The notes: generated from the sequence alone by a model not told the origin. 5,240 bases of DNA from Lysobacterales bacterium (GCA_026990095.1 JALSIL010000064.1:1-5240), one strand, 5' to 3'. Shown: positions 1 to 5,240, counted from the first letter of the stretch. Made by a program: numbers and translations.

Positions 1-460
1 CCACACTATTGAGATACGCTTTATTGTGTTGCTGTTTTTTTAATTTCTCAAGCGTTATTCCATGCAAACTGCCTTGGGTTGTAATAATGTTTTTTCCACT
101 TAACTTATCGTGTTCAGGGCATACCAATAAATCGTATTTTTTCGGGTTATCACCTGGATTGAGTATTTGAAAATGTTTGCAATGCAATAGGCGTTTATAA
201 TATTTACCAATTGCCGCCATACGCCTGCCACAGCTTATAATTAAATCGGGTGGTATTTGGGTGTTTGGTTTTTTGTCTTTCCAAAGGATGTTTTGACCAA
301 AACGAGGCAATATTCGCGGAGCAAAACTGAGCCACGGCTGACGGATAGTGCAATTATACAGTTTAACTCGTTTCGATAATGCCAGTGCTAGTGCCAATGA
401 TTGAATTTCATGACCCCTAATGCTATCGCTAAAAACCCAAATGGTGTTAAACTTTTTCAA
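1..460 (-). CDS. ELM1/DUF1022-family protein, GT-B-like putative glycosyltransferase (partial, C-terminus outside window)
   Basis: This minus-strand frame is open from 460 to the window edge and gives 153 residues, about half of the usual roughly 300-residue family length. Seen in the translation: an N-terminal IWVFSDSIRGHEIQS segment (residues 7-21, with G16-H17-E18), PPDLIISCGRR (70-80), LNPGDNP (100-106), CPEHDKL (114-120) and IITTQGSLHGIT (125-136). This order of motifs is typical of the 'mitochondrial fission ELM1' family, a misleading name in bacteria, where the fold resembles GT-B glycosyltransferases. An in-frame TAG at 481-479 limits the start. The only usual start codon between it and the conserved segment is TTG at 460-458, giving MKKFNTIWVF. 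No clear Shine-Dalgarno precedes it. The gene is divergent from an LPS operon, so a role in envelope glycan assembly is inferred. The family call is confident but the activity is not established. Confidence 0.85.
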   Translation of the reverse strand, partial: MKKFNTIWVFSDSIRGHEIQSLALALALSKRVKLYNCTIRQPWLSFAPRILPRFGQNILWKDKKPNTQIPPDLIISCGRRMAAIGKYYKRLLHCKHFQILNPGDNPKKYDLLVCPEHDKLSGKNIITTQGSLHGITLEKLKKQQHNKAYLNSV

Positions 461-463
461 TTC

Positions 464-493
464 TTGCTGTTTCTGTGACTAAATTGTTATAAT
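464..493 (+). promoter_or_regulatory. Extended -10 promoter for the LPS operon
   Basis: A perfect TATAAT lies at 488-493, preceded by TG at 485-486 with one intervening base, giving an extended -10 (TGTTATAAT). A weak -35 candidate, TTGCTG at 464-469, sits 18 bp upstream and matches only TTG of the consensus; an extended -10 can work without a good -35. Transcription would start near 500, leaving about 20 nt of leader before the ATG at 520. The -35 candidate overlaps the first base pairs upstream of the divergent ELM1 start. Confidence 0.7.
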
Positions 494-517
494 ACCCTAA
501 AAATCCGCAGAGATGAA
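489..517 (-). promoter_or_regulatory. Possible divergent promoter for the ELM1-family gene
   Basis: Read on the minus strand, 494-489 is TATTAT, a 5/6 match to the -10 consensus. TTCATC at 517-512 is a weak -35 candidate (3/6) with 17-bp spacing. It shares five of its six base pairs with the opposite-strand TATAAT because the core TTATAA (487-492) is palindromic. Transcription would start near 482, leaving a leader of about 20 nt before the TTG at 460. The 59-bp divergent gap leaves little other room for a promoter, but the match is weaker than the plus-strand one. Confidence 0.35.
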
Positions 518-519
518 TA

Positions 520-687
520 ATGAACCAAAAAACAGTCGAAGTAAAACCACAAGAATTACCAATAGCCTGTCCAAATAAAGACATGGAATTGTGGAGTTCT
601 CATCCCAGAATCTATCTTGATTTGAGTAAAACTGGTGAAGCACGCTGCCCCTATTGCAGTACAAAATACGTTCTTGCTTGCAACTAA
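520..687 (+). CDS. Small zinc-finger protein, zf-CHCC (NDUFS6-like) family
   Basis: This 55-residue protein is the first gene of the LPS operon. It carries a single CHCC zinc-binding set: C17 (ACPNKD), H28 in SSHPRIYL (26-33), then C43 and C46 in CPYCSTKY (43-50). The HPR-x-YL and CPYC-x-T-x-Y signatures are diagnostic of zf-CHCC, the family that includes the mitochondrial complex I accessory subunit NDUFS6. Length is normal for the bacterial members. The ATG at 520 is preceded by AGAG at 509-512 with 7-nt spacing, and an in-frame TGA at 514-516 excludes any earlier start. The molecular role in bacteria is unknown. From memory, zf-CHCC genes lie beside LPS core glycosyltransferase genes in other Proteobacteria, consistent with the placement here. 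The stop codon directly abuts the GTG of the next gene, in the same frame. Confidence 0.9.
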   Translation: MNQKTVEVKPQELPIACPNKDMELWSSHPRIYLDLSKTGEARCPYCSTKYVLACN

Positions 688-1782
688 GTGTCTGATTTGG
701 TTGTTGCACAGCTTTTACCTGCACTCAATAACGGTGGTGTCGAACGTGGCACGATTGAAGTCGCGAATTATATTGCGGCTGGTGGCAACACTTCACTTGT
801 CATTTCCGCAGGAGGAACGATGTGCCAGCAATTATTTGATGGTGTTGAACACATTTCATTGAATATTGGCAAGAAATCGCCTTTTTCTTATTTTTTAATC
901 CATAAGCTCAAAACGTTGTTTATTGACAAAAAAGTTGATGTTGTTCATTGCCGTTCGCGTTTTCCTGCGTGGTTGGCTTATTTGGCAATTAAAAAGATAA
1001 AAGGTAAAAAGCCCCTTTTTATTACCACCATTCATGGTTTGTATACGGTTAAACGCTATTCCTCCATTATGGCACGCGGCGATAAAGTCATTGCTGTTTC
1101 GCAAACAGCTGCCGATTACATTCAAAAAAATTACCCAAAGGATTTAAAGAGTAAACCAATTATTATTCATCGTGGCATTGACCCTAATAAGTTTACCTAT
1201 GGCTTTGAACCAGATGTGCTGTGGTTGCAAAAATGGTATGAAAAACACCACCAATTAGTTGGACATCAAATAGTTTTATTGCCAGGTCGTTTAACGCGTT
1301 TAAAAGGCGCTAAAGACTTATTGCCATGGCTAAAAAGTACGGATAATGATGCCAAATTGGTGTTAACTGCGGATCCAGAACATGACATGTTTGCTGCACG
1401 GTTATACCACTGGTTTAAAGAACAAGGTGTCGATCATCGCGTGCACTGGGTCGAGATTCAACATGATATTGCTCCCCTTTATGCCATTGCCGATGTGGTT
1501 GTTTCGGCATCAACACGCCCTGAGTCTTTTGGGCGCACGGTCATTGAAGCATTAGCGATTGGAACGCCTGTTGTGGGTTATAATCATGGCGGTGTCGGTG
1601 AAATATTAGGTGAGGTTTTTGAACAAGGCAAAGTAGAAGTTGGTAATTGCCAACAATTAGCACAGCGCATTAATCAGTTCTTAACACGTAAGCCAAAGGT
1701 TAAAAATAAACAGCCTTATTTATTGGAAAACATGCTCTCACAAACGCATAAACTTTATCAGGATGCTTTAAATGCCAATTAA
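688..1782 (+). CDS. GT4-family glycosyltransferase, LPS core type
   Basis: This 364-residue GT-B enzyme probably transfers a sugar from a nucleotide-activated donor to the growing LPS core at the cytoplasmic face of the inner membrane. The N-terminal acceptor domain opens with LLPALNNGGVERGT (9-22), the glycine-rich loop of GT4 enzymes, and continues to SAGG (40-43). The linker and C-terminal donor domain show HRGID (161-165), LPGRLTRLKG (198-207, with R201 and K206 as likely phosphate contacts) and the E-x7-E motif from E279 to E287 in PESFGRTVIEAL, followed by GTPVVGYNHGG (292-302). The start is a GTG immediately after the upstream TAA with no Shine-Dalgarno, so translation likely depends on reinitiation after the zinc-finger gene. 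Its 3' end overlaps the next gene by 11 bp. Length is normal for the family. Donor and acceptor sugars cannot be told from the sequence. Confidence 0.92.
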   Translation: MSDLVVAQLLPALNNGGVERGTIEVANYIAAGGNTSLVISAGGTMCQQLFDGVEHISLNIGKKSPFSYFLIHKLKTLFIDKKVDVVHCRSRFPAWLAYLAIKKIKGKKPLFITTIHGLYTVKRYSSIMARGDKVIAVSQTAADYIQKNYPKDLKSKPIIIHRGIDPNKFTYGFEPDVLWLQKWYEKHHQLVGHQIVLLPGRLTRLKGAKDLLPWLKSTDNDAKLVLTADPEHDMFAARLYHWFKEQGVDHRVHWVEIQHDIAPLYAIADVVVSASTRPESFGRTVIEALAIGTPVVGYNHGGVGEILGEVFEQGKVEVGNCQQLAQRINQFLTRKPKVKNKQPYLLENMLSQTHKLYQDALNAN

Positions 1783-2971
1783 CTCATCCAAAGCTGTCAT
1801 TGGTTTATATGTTTCGGTTATCTTTTTGTTGCCCTTTTCTCGCTACACCGAATTGCCGTTATTGGTTTTATCTTTGCTTGGTATTTATGGCACAGTTAAG
1901 CAGTTTTCATCACTATCGAAGATGCCACAGTTCAAAATATTAAGCCTCGTCTTTGCCAGTTATTTTTTAATGGTTATTATTTCAGCTATTGACTCTTATT
2001 GGCAACAAAAATCTTTTATGGTGGCTCTAGCGAGTCTGCGTTTTTATTTTGCGGGCATTGCTTTGTTGCTTTATGTGGATAGAAAGGACATCCCTTGGCT
2101 TTTTAACATGACTTCATGGCTAGTCTTATTTTGGGCAGCGGATGCTTTACTTCAACATTTCACTGGCGTTGATATTATTGGCAGAGCCAGTTATCCAGGG
2201 CGTTTAAATGGTATTTTTGGTGAGCACCACGTTAAATTAGGGACGTTATTAGCCCTTGCCTTACCCGTTGTTATGATTGCTCTGCGAAACTTTCCATCAT
2301 TTCTGCGTTGGATAAGTGTTCTACTGCTCATTGTTGTTATTATTTTATCTGGCACACGGTCGGCTTGGATAATGATGCTCTTTACCTTATTGGCTTACTG
2401 GTTTCATCATGTGAAGCAACGCCGTTGGCAATTATTGCTGAAAACAAGCGTGATTGCTGCGGTTATTGTTTCTGTTTTGTGGTTCTCATCGACTGATTTT
2501 CAGCAACGAATAAACCGATCCTTGGCGATTTTTTCCACCTCGCAATCAGCGATTGATTTTGCTTTGGCAGATAGGCTCTCTATTTGGCAGACCTCGCTTA
2601 GCATGATTAAAGAGCACCCAATCAACGGTATTGGCGCGCATGCATTTCGTAAGGCATACTCTAATTATGCCGATATTGATGATGTCTGGCAAGCCCAAGG
2701 CGGTGTTGCCATGCACGCTCACCATTGGGTTTTAGAAATATTAGCCGAAACTGGAATTATTGGTTTGATTATCACTTTATTTGCTCTTTACAAATTAATT
2801 GATTTTATTAAAAACAACTACCATAAACACTATTCTTGGGCATTTATGATTGCCATTATTAGTGCCTTTTTACCCATCACCAGCACCTATTCCTTATTTG
2901 CTTCTTTTTGGTCTATTTGCATTTGGTTTTTTGGCATGGGTTTAATTTTATCAAGTCAAAAAGATGCCTAA
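1772..2971 (+). CDS. O-antigen ligase / Wzy_C-family polytopic membrane protein (WaaL-like)
   Basis: This 399-residue protein has about 11-12 hydrophobic segments (for example 7-24, 55-72, 154-172, 178-193, 222-238, 325-341, 374-394) and one large hydrophilic, presumably periplasmic loop at about 239-318, the layout of the O-antigen ligase superfamily. SGTRSAW (193-199) holds the conserved arginine R196. ADRLSIW (266-272) and NGIGAHAF (285-292) are also typical. H317-H318-x9-G328-x2-G331 aligns with the WaaL motif H[NSQ]x9GxxG except at its second position. WaaL enzymes move glycan from undecaprenyl diphosphate onto lipid A-core in the periplasm. Wzy polymerases share the domain, so ligase is favoured by the neighbours but not proven. 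The ATG at 1772 has AGGA at 1760-1763, 8 nt upstream. It overlaps the preceding gene by 11 bp and the following by 8 bp. Confidence 0.85.
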   Translation: MPINSSKAVIGLYVSVIFLLPFSRYTELPLLVLSLLGIYGTVKQFSSLSKMPQFKILSLVFASYFLMVIISAIDSYWQQKSFMVALASLRFYFAGIALLLYVDRKDIPWLFNMTSWLVLFWAADALLQHFTGVDIIGRASYPGRLNGIFGEHHVKLGTLLALALPVVMIALRNFPSFLRWISVLLLIVVIILSGTRSAWIMMLFTLLAYWFHHVKQRRWQLLLKTSVIAAVIVSVLWFSSTDFQQRINRSLAIFSTSQSAIDFALADRLSIWQTSLSMIKEHPINGIGAHAFRKAYSNYADIDDVWQAQGGVAMHAHHWVLEILAETGIIGLIITLFALYKLIDFIKNNYHKHYSWAFMIAIISAFLPITSTYSLFASFWSICIWFFGMGLILSSQKDA

Positions 2972-3728
2972 GTTATCGGCTGTCATTACCTGCTTTAATA
3001 ACGAAGAGACAATTCGAAAATGCGTCGACTCTTTATCTTTTGCTGATGAAATCATTGTATTGGATTCGTTCAGTAACGATAAAACACTAAAAATTCTTAA
3101 ACAATTACCCTGCAGCATTCACCAACAAAAATTTAAAGGCTTTTGGCAACAAAAACAAGATGCCATTAATCTATGCCAATACGATTGGATTATTTTGCTT
3201 GATTCGGATGAATATTTAACCAATCAAGCCCAAGCAAAAATTAGGCAATGGAAAAAGTCAGTCCCACAATTCTCTGCCTATCAATTGCCTAGGCGTGAAT
3301 GGGTTTTTTGGCAATGGTCCCACCCTCTTGTTCACCAAAATAAATTTGTGCGATTGTTTGACAAAAGAGTCTCTTATGTTTCTCATGATTTGGTTCATGA
3401 GTCGATTAAAACCACGGGCAAAGTCTCTTCATTAGATGCCACCATCATGCATTACGGTGAAACTTCCGTTGAGGTTAAGATTGAAAAAATTAATAAATAC
3501 GCTTTATTAGCGGCTCAACAAAAACACCAACAAGGTAAAAGAGTTGGTAAAATCAAACTAAAGCTTTATCCAATTTGGTATTTTTTCCGCCAATACCTTA
3601 TCCGTCGGCAAATCTTTAATGGTAAAGCGGGTTTTATCAATGCCAAGCTTAATACACGCTACGCCACAATGAAATATGCTAAACTCTACGATTTAATTCA
3701 TAAGGGTAATCGCAACAAGAAAACCTAA
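2964..3728 (+). CDS. GT2-family glycosyltransferase, WaaE/KdtX-like LPS core glucosyltransferase type
   Basis: This 254-residue GT-A enzyme matches the family's usual length of about 250-260. Seen: SAVITCFNNEETI (5-17) opening the nucleotide-binding fold, IIVLDSFSND (30-39) with D34, and the metal-binding DSDE at 80-83 in WIILLDSDEYL. The PRREW (109-113), FVRLFDK (128-134) and DLVHES (142-147) segments are shared with WaaE-type core beta-1,4-glucosyltransferases. The basic, aromatic C-terminus (KLYPIWYFFRQYLIRR, 200-215) suggests membrane association. WaaE adds glucose to the first heptose of the inner core; the same or a related linkage is inferred here, since the acceptor cannot be read from sequence. 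Its ATG overlaps the ligase stop by 8 bp with no good Shine-Dalgarno, and its stop overlaps the acyltransferase start by 1 bp, implying coupled translation. Confidence 0.88.
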   Translation: MPKLSAVITCFNNEETIRKCVDSLSFADEIIVLDSFSNDKTLKILKQLPCSIHQQKFKGFWQQKQDAINLCQYDWIILLDSDEYLTNQAQAKIRQWKKSVPQFSAYQLPRREWVFWQWSHPLVHQNKFVRLFDKRVSYVSHDLVHESIKTTGKVSSLDATIMHYGETSVEVKIEKINKYALLAAQQKHQQGKRVGKIKLKLYPIWYFFRQYLIRRQIFNGKAGFINAKLNTRYATMKYAKLYDLIHKGNRNKKT

Positions 3729-4618
3729 TGACTTTTCAGAAATTAAAAACCGACCTCTTTATAGCCTTCGCTCGATTAATTGCTCAGTTGCCTTTGCCCG
3801 TTATTCTTTCTCTAGGTAAAAACATCGGACGATTAACCTATTTGATTCCAAATAAACGCAAAAAAATTGCAGGACGCAATATTGAACTGTGCTTTTCTAT
3901 TCTCTCTAGTGCACAGCAAAAAAAGCTAGTTAAAGCCAATTTAATTTCCACAGGAGTTGGTTTTGCAGAGATGATTATGGCGTATTGGAGCCATAATGAT
4001 AAATTTATCGATCGTTTTGAAATCTTGGGTTTAAAACATGTTGAGGAGGCATTGGCAAAAAACAAAGGTTGCATCTTAATGAGCTGCCATTTGCATGCAA
4101 TGGAACTTGCCACTCGCGTCATTAATTTGAAACTTAAAGAACCTTCTTTTATTTTAGGCAGACAGCATAATAATAAGGTTTTTGAAGCTTATATTGATAA
4201 AGCTCGCAGGGCTCACTGTGAAAAAACAATTGACAAAAAAGACTTACGTAGCGTCTTAAAAGCGTTAAAAAAGAACCGTTGTATTTTTTATATTCCCGAT
4301 CAAAATTTTTCTTATCAGTGTGAATATATCAAGTTTTTCAAGCAACCTGCCGCAACCGTTATTGCCCCTGTTCGCATCGCTCAATCCAGTGGTGCATCGG
4401 TTGTGCCTTGGTTTTGTTTTCGAGAAGATAACAAATGGAAAATTCAATTCTTACCTGCTTTAGGTTATTTCCACCAAAAAGATATATCGGCAAGTTTGCT
4501 AAAGATGAATCAATTGTTTGAACAACAAATAAAAAAACACCCAGAACAATACCTCTGGGTGCACAGGCGTTTTAAAAACCACCCAAAAGGAAAAAACTTC
4601 CTTTATAAAGATTTATGA
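3728..4618 (+). CDS. lpxL: Lipid A late acyltransferase, LpxL/HtrB family
   Basis: This 296-residue inner-membrane enzyme belongs to the lysophospholipid acyltransferase family that transfers a secondary acyl chain from acyl-ACP to the lipid A precursor. A hydrophobic N-terminal anchor (about 9-40) precedes the catalytic H-x4-E motif, H121 to E126 in SCHLHAMELATR. That form, with glutamate and ELxxR, resembles LpxL more than LpxM, which uses H-x4-D. KKDLRSVLKALKK (170-182), IPDQNF (189-194) and YLWVHRRFKNHPKG (275-288) are further family blocks, including the conserved WxHRR. Length is slightly below the roughly 305 of the E. coli enzyme. The start is ATG in TAATG, overlapping the GT2 stop by one base. 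It is the last gene of the operon. Codons for residues 271-278 also form the stem of an opposite-strand terminator. Whether it is LpxL or another paralogue is not settled by motif alone. Confidence 0.88.
   Translation: MTFQKLKTDLFIAFARLIAQLPLPVILSLGKNIGRLTYLIPNKRKKIAGRNIELCFSILSSAQQKKLVKANLISTGVGFAEMIMAYWSHNDKFIDRFEILGLKHVEEALAKNKGCILMSCHLHAMELATRVINLKLKEPSFILGRQHNNKVFEAYIDKARRAHCEKTIDKKDLRSVLKALKKNRCIFYIPDQNFSYQCEYIKFFKQPAATVIAPVRIAQSSGASVVPWFCFREDNKWKIQFLPALGYFHQKDISASLLKMNQLFEQQIKKHPEQYLWVHRRFKNHPKGKNFLYKDL
4531..4561 (-). terminator. Intrinsic terminator for the DUF4426 gene, embedded in the acyltransferase CDS
   Basis: On the minus strand CACCCAGA (4561-4554) and TCTGGGTG (4545-4538) form a perfect 8-bp stem with an 8-nt loop, followed at once by seven T (4537-4531). 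This is a textbook Rho-independent terminator. It lies about 75 nt past the DUF4426 stop at 4637, giving a 3' untranslated region antisense to the end of the lpxL-like gene. On the plus strand the same bases are codons 271-278 (HPEQYLWV) of the acyltransferase, with no T-run after the stem, so it should not stop plus-strand transcription. Confidence 0.75.
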
Positions 4619-4636
4619 TTTCTTAACATAGCCCTG

Positions 4637-5083
4637 TTAATCAGTAAAAAATTCTTGACTAAATTTTATCTCTATCGGATTACGCTCACCATTAGGTGTC
4701 ACACTTGCCTTAAAATTTAGTGTTTCTCGTGAACTGACAGAAAAAGTTCCAATGTAATAAATGGCTTCGTCATTATTTTCACTAATTTTTCTCAAAGTCA
4801 CTTCTTTTTGTTGGCCATAGAGATTTTGAATTTTTAAATCAATTCGTGCTGTGGCGGCTGTGGAAGTAGACGTGTCTCCTTTGTGCAATTTTCTTACCGC
4901 AATATTAATCATACCCTTGGTTCTTGAACGCCCAATATTGTATTGCTTGGCAACTTTTGGTGTTAAAAAGTCAGTTGAAAATGCATTATAATGCACTTCG
5001 TAGCCATTTTCAGTTTTTGAATTTTCTGCAAATAATGGTGCAGATAAAAATGTTAAAGTAACCAATAGTAATATTTTTTTCAT
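4637..5083 (-). CDS. Secreted DUF4426-family protein
   Basis: This 148-residue protein begins with a signal peptide: MKK, a hydrophobic core LLLVTLTFL (5-13), and a likely cut after APLFA (residue 19). The mature part contains VHYNAFSTDFLTPKVAKQY (30-48) followed by IGRSRTKGMINIAV (50-63), the hallmark block of DUF4426, and it looks beta-rich and soluble, so a periplasmic location is expected. The start at 5083 is chosen over an in-frame ATG at 5101 because AAAGGTGA at 5098-5091 lies 7 nt upstream, and the longer form would put MKGECI before the signal peptide and consume that ribosome binding site. Function is unknown. From memory, in pseudomonads the family sits near metW and rdgB, and those neighbours are not visible here. 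It converges on the LPS operon with an 18-bp gap and looks like a single-gene transcription unit. Confidence 0.88.
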   Translation of the reverse strand: MKKILLLVTLTFLSAPLFAENSKTENGYEVHYNAFSTDFLTPKVAKQYNIGRSRTKGMINIAVRKLHKGDTSTSTAATARIDLKIQNLYGQQKEVTLRKISENNDEAIYYIGTFSVSSRETLNFKASVTPNGERNPIEIKFSQEFFTD

Positions 5084-5090
5084 GATGCAT

Positions 5091-5098
5091 TCACCTTT
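5091..5098 (-). promoter_or_regulatory. Shine-Dalgarno site of the DUF4426 gene
   Basis: Read on the minus strand this is AAAGGTGA, 7 nt before the ATG at 5083-5081. It is the strongest ribosome binding site in the window and decides the start of the DUF4426 gene, ruling out the ATG at 5101. Confidence 0.8.
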
Positions 5099-5117
5099 CA
5101 TGTATTGCTAAGTAGAC

Positions 5118-5126
5118 ACTATAACA
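5118..5126 (-). promoter_or_regulatory. Extended -10 promoter of the DUF4426 gene
   Basis: On the minus strand 5126-5118 reads TGTTATAGT: TATAGT (5/6 to consensus) with an upstream TG and one intervening base. No good -35 is present; the T-rich flank of the terminator lies at that distance. Transcription would start near 5111, leaving a leader of about 28 nt that holds the Shine-Dalgarno. It resembles the extended -10 of the LPS operon (TGTTATAAT). Confidence 0.55.
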
Positions 5127-5140
5127 CAAAAACAGCTTTC

Positions 5141-5183
5141 ATAAAAAAGCCATGCTTAAATTTCACATGGCTTTTTGTTTTTA
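5141..5183. terminator. Bidirectional intrinsic terminator
   Basis: AAAAAGCCATG (5144-5154) and CATGGCTTTTT (5166-5176) form a perfect 11-bp inverted repeat around an 11-nt loop. Read on the plus strand the GC-richer stem is followed by TTTTTGTTTTTT (5172-5182). Read on the minus strand it is followed by TTTTTT (5148-5143). It can therefore stop transcription in both directions. On the minus strand it follows the presumed end of the gene entering from the right edge; on the plus strand it is the first good terminator after the LPS operon. Confidence 0.8.
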
Positions 5184-5202
5184 AAAGAAACCTTTGCACA
5201 AC

Positions 5203-5240
5203 TTATGAAACTAATCTTTTAATGGCTTCTCCCAATAATG
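5203..5240 (-). CDS. Possible C-terminal tail of an unidentified minus-strand gene (partial)
   Basis: The minus strand from the window edge to a TAA at 5205-5203 reads LLGEAIKRLVS, ending 27 nt before the bidirectional terminator stem. The terminator, with its minus-strand T-run, implies a gene ends here. Eleven residues are too few to name it, and another minus frame (HYWEKPLKD, stop at 5213-5211) is also open to the edge, so the frame is a guess based on which stop lies nearer the terminator and on a helix-like composition. Confidence 0.3.
   Translation of the reverse strand, partial: LLGEAIKRLVS

Noticed and set aside
513..578. Alternative ATG at 513 opening a 21-codon frame (starts MNNEPKNS)
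   Set aside because: It is out of frame with the zf-CHCC protein and has no recognisable content; the ATG at 520 gives an intact zinc-binding protein with better-spaced AGAG.
3838..4122. Open frame of 94 codons on the minus strand within the acyltransferase gene, and similar shorter frames inside the other genes
   Set aside because: They lie opposite or out of frame with strongly supported family members, have no ribosome binding site context and no recognisable motifs.
4586..4604. Hairpin AAAGGAA / TTCCTTT near the end of the acyltransferase gene
   Set aside because: A 7-bp stem with only two GC pairs and no following T-run; likely a by-product of lysine- and phenylalanine-rich codons.
4623..4640. 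Perfect inverted repeat TTAACA / TGTTAA between the convergent genes
   Set aside because: The stem is only 6 bp and AT-rich, with no T-run on either side, so it is too weak to call a terminator or operator; it also covers the DUF4426 stop codon.
5052..5080. GTTA-AAG-TAAC followed by a seven-T run on the plus strand, as a possible terminator for the LPS operon
   Set aside because: The stem is only 4 bp with a 3-nt loop and is separated from the T-run by more than 10 nt; the T-run is simply the opposite strand of the MKK(I) lysine codons of the DUF4426 signal peptide.
4637..5101. Longer DUF4426 form starting at ATG 5101
   Set aside because: It adds MKGECI before a complete signal peptide, and its codons overlap the strong Shine-Dalgarno that serves the ATG at 5083.
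1..5240. Mobile element, defence system, CRISPR, tRNA, rRNA or riboswitch
   Set aside because: No transposase or integrase motifs, terminal repeats, spaced repeats or RNA-gene signatures were seen; base composition looks even across the window.

Overview
The window is AT-rich bacterial chromosome with dense coding, tightly overlapping genes and lipopolysaccharide (LPS) assembly functions, so it comes from a Gram-negative bacterium. The DUF4426 protein, the zf-CHCC zinc-finger protein heading an LPS operon and the LpxL-type acyltransferase together point to a gammaproteobacterium with low GC, possibly marine. Genus-level placement is not supported by the sequence alone. I see no sign of a mobile element, phage, CRISPR array, tRNA or rRNA.

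Layout. Positions 1-460 (minus) hold the N-terminal half of an ELM1/DUF1022-family protein, a GT-B-like putative glycosyltransferase, cut by the window edge. A 59-bp divergent intergenic region (461-519) carries a perfect extended -10 for the plus strand. It overlaps a plausible -10 for the minus strand. Positions 520-4618 (plus) form one five-gene operon: a small zf-CHCC zinc-finger protein, a GT4 glycosyltransferase, a polytopic O-antigen ligase/polymerase-family protein, a WaaE-like GT2 glycosyltransferase and an LpxL-type lipid A acyltransferase. Junctions are 0 bp, 11-bp overlap, 8-bp overlap and 1-bp overlap, so translation is probably coupled throughout. Converging on it (4637-5083, minus) is a secreted DUF4426 protein with its own strong Shine-Dalgarno and a likely promoter. 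Its best intrinsic terminator lies inside the acyltransferase coding sequence. At 5144-5183 a bidirectional terminator separates it from the tail of another minus-strand gene.

How the genes fit together. The acyltransferase completes lipid A acylation at the inner membrane. The GT4 and GT2 enzymes, and perhaps the ELM1-family protein, add core sugars on the cytoplasmic face. The ligase-family protein acts at the periplasmic face, joining a lipid-linked glycan to the core or polymerising one. The role of the zinc-finger protein in this pathway is unknown. This is mostly a recognisable LPS core locus. The points of interest are in gene arrangement and transcription boundaries: an in-frame single-stop junction between the first two operon genes, overlapping divergent promoters, and convergent genes whose terminators lie beyond or within each other.
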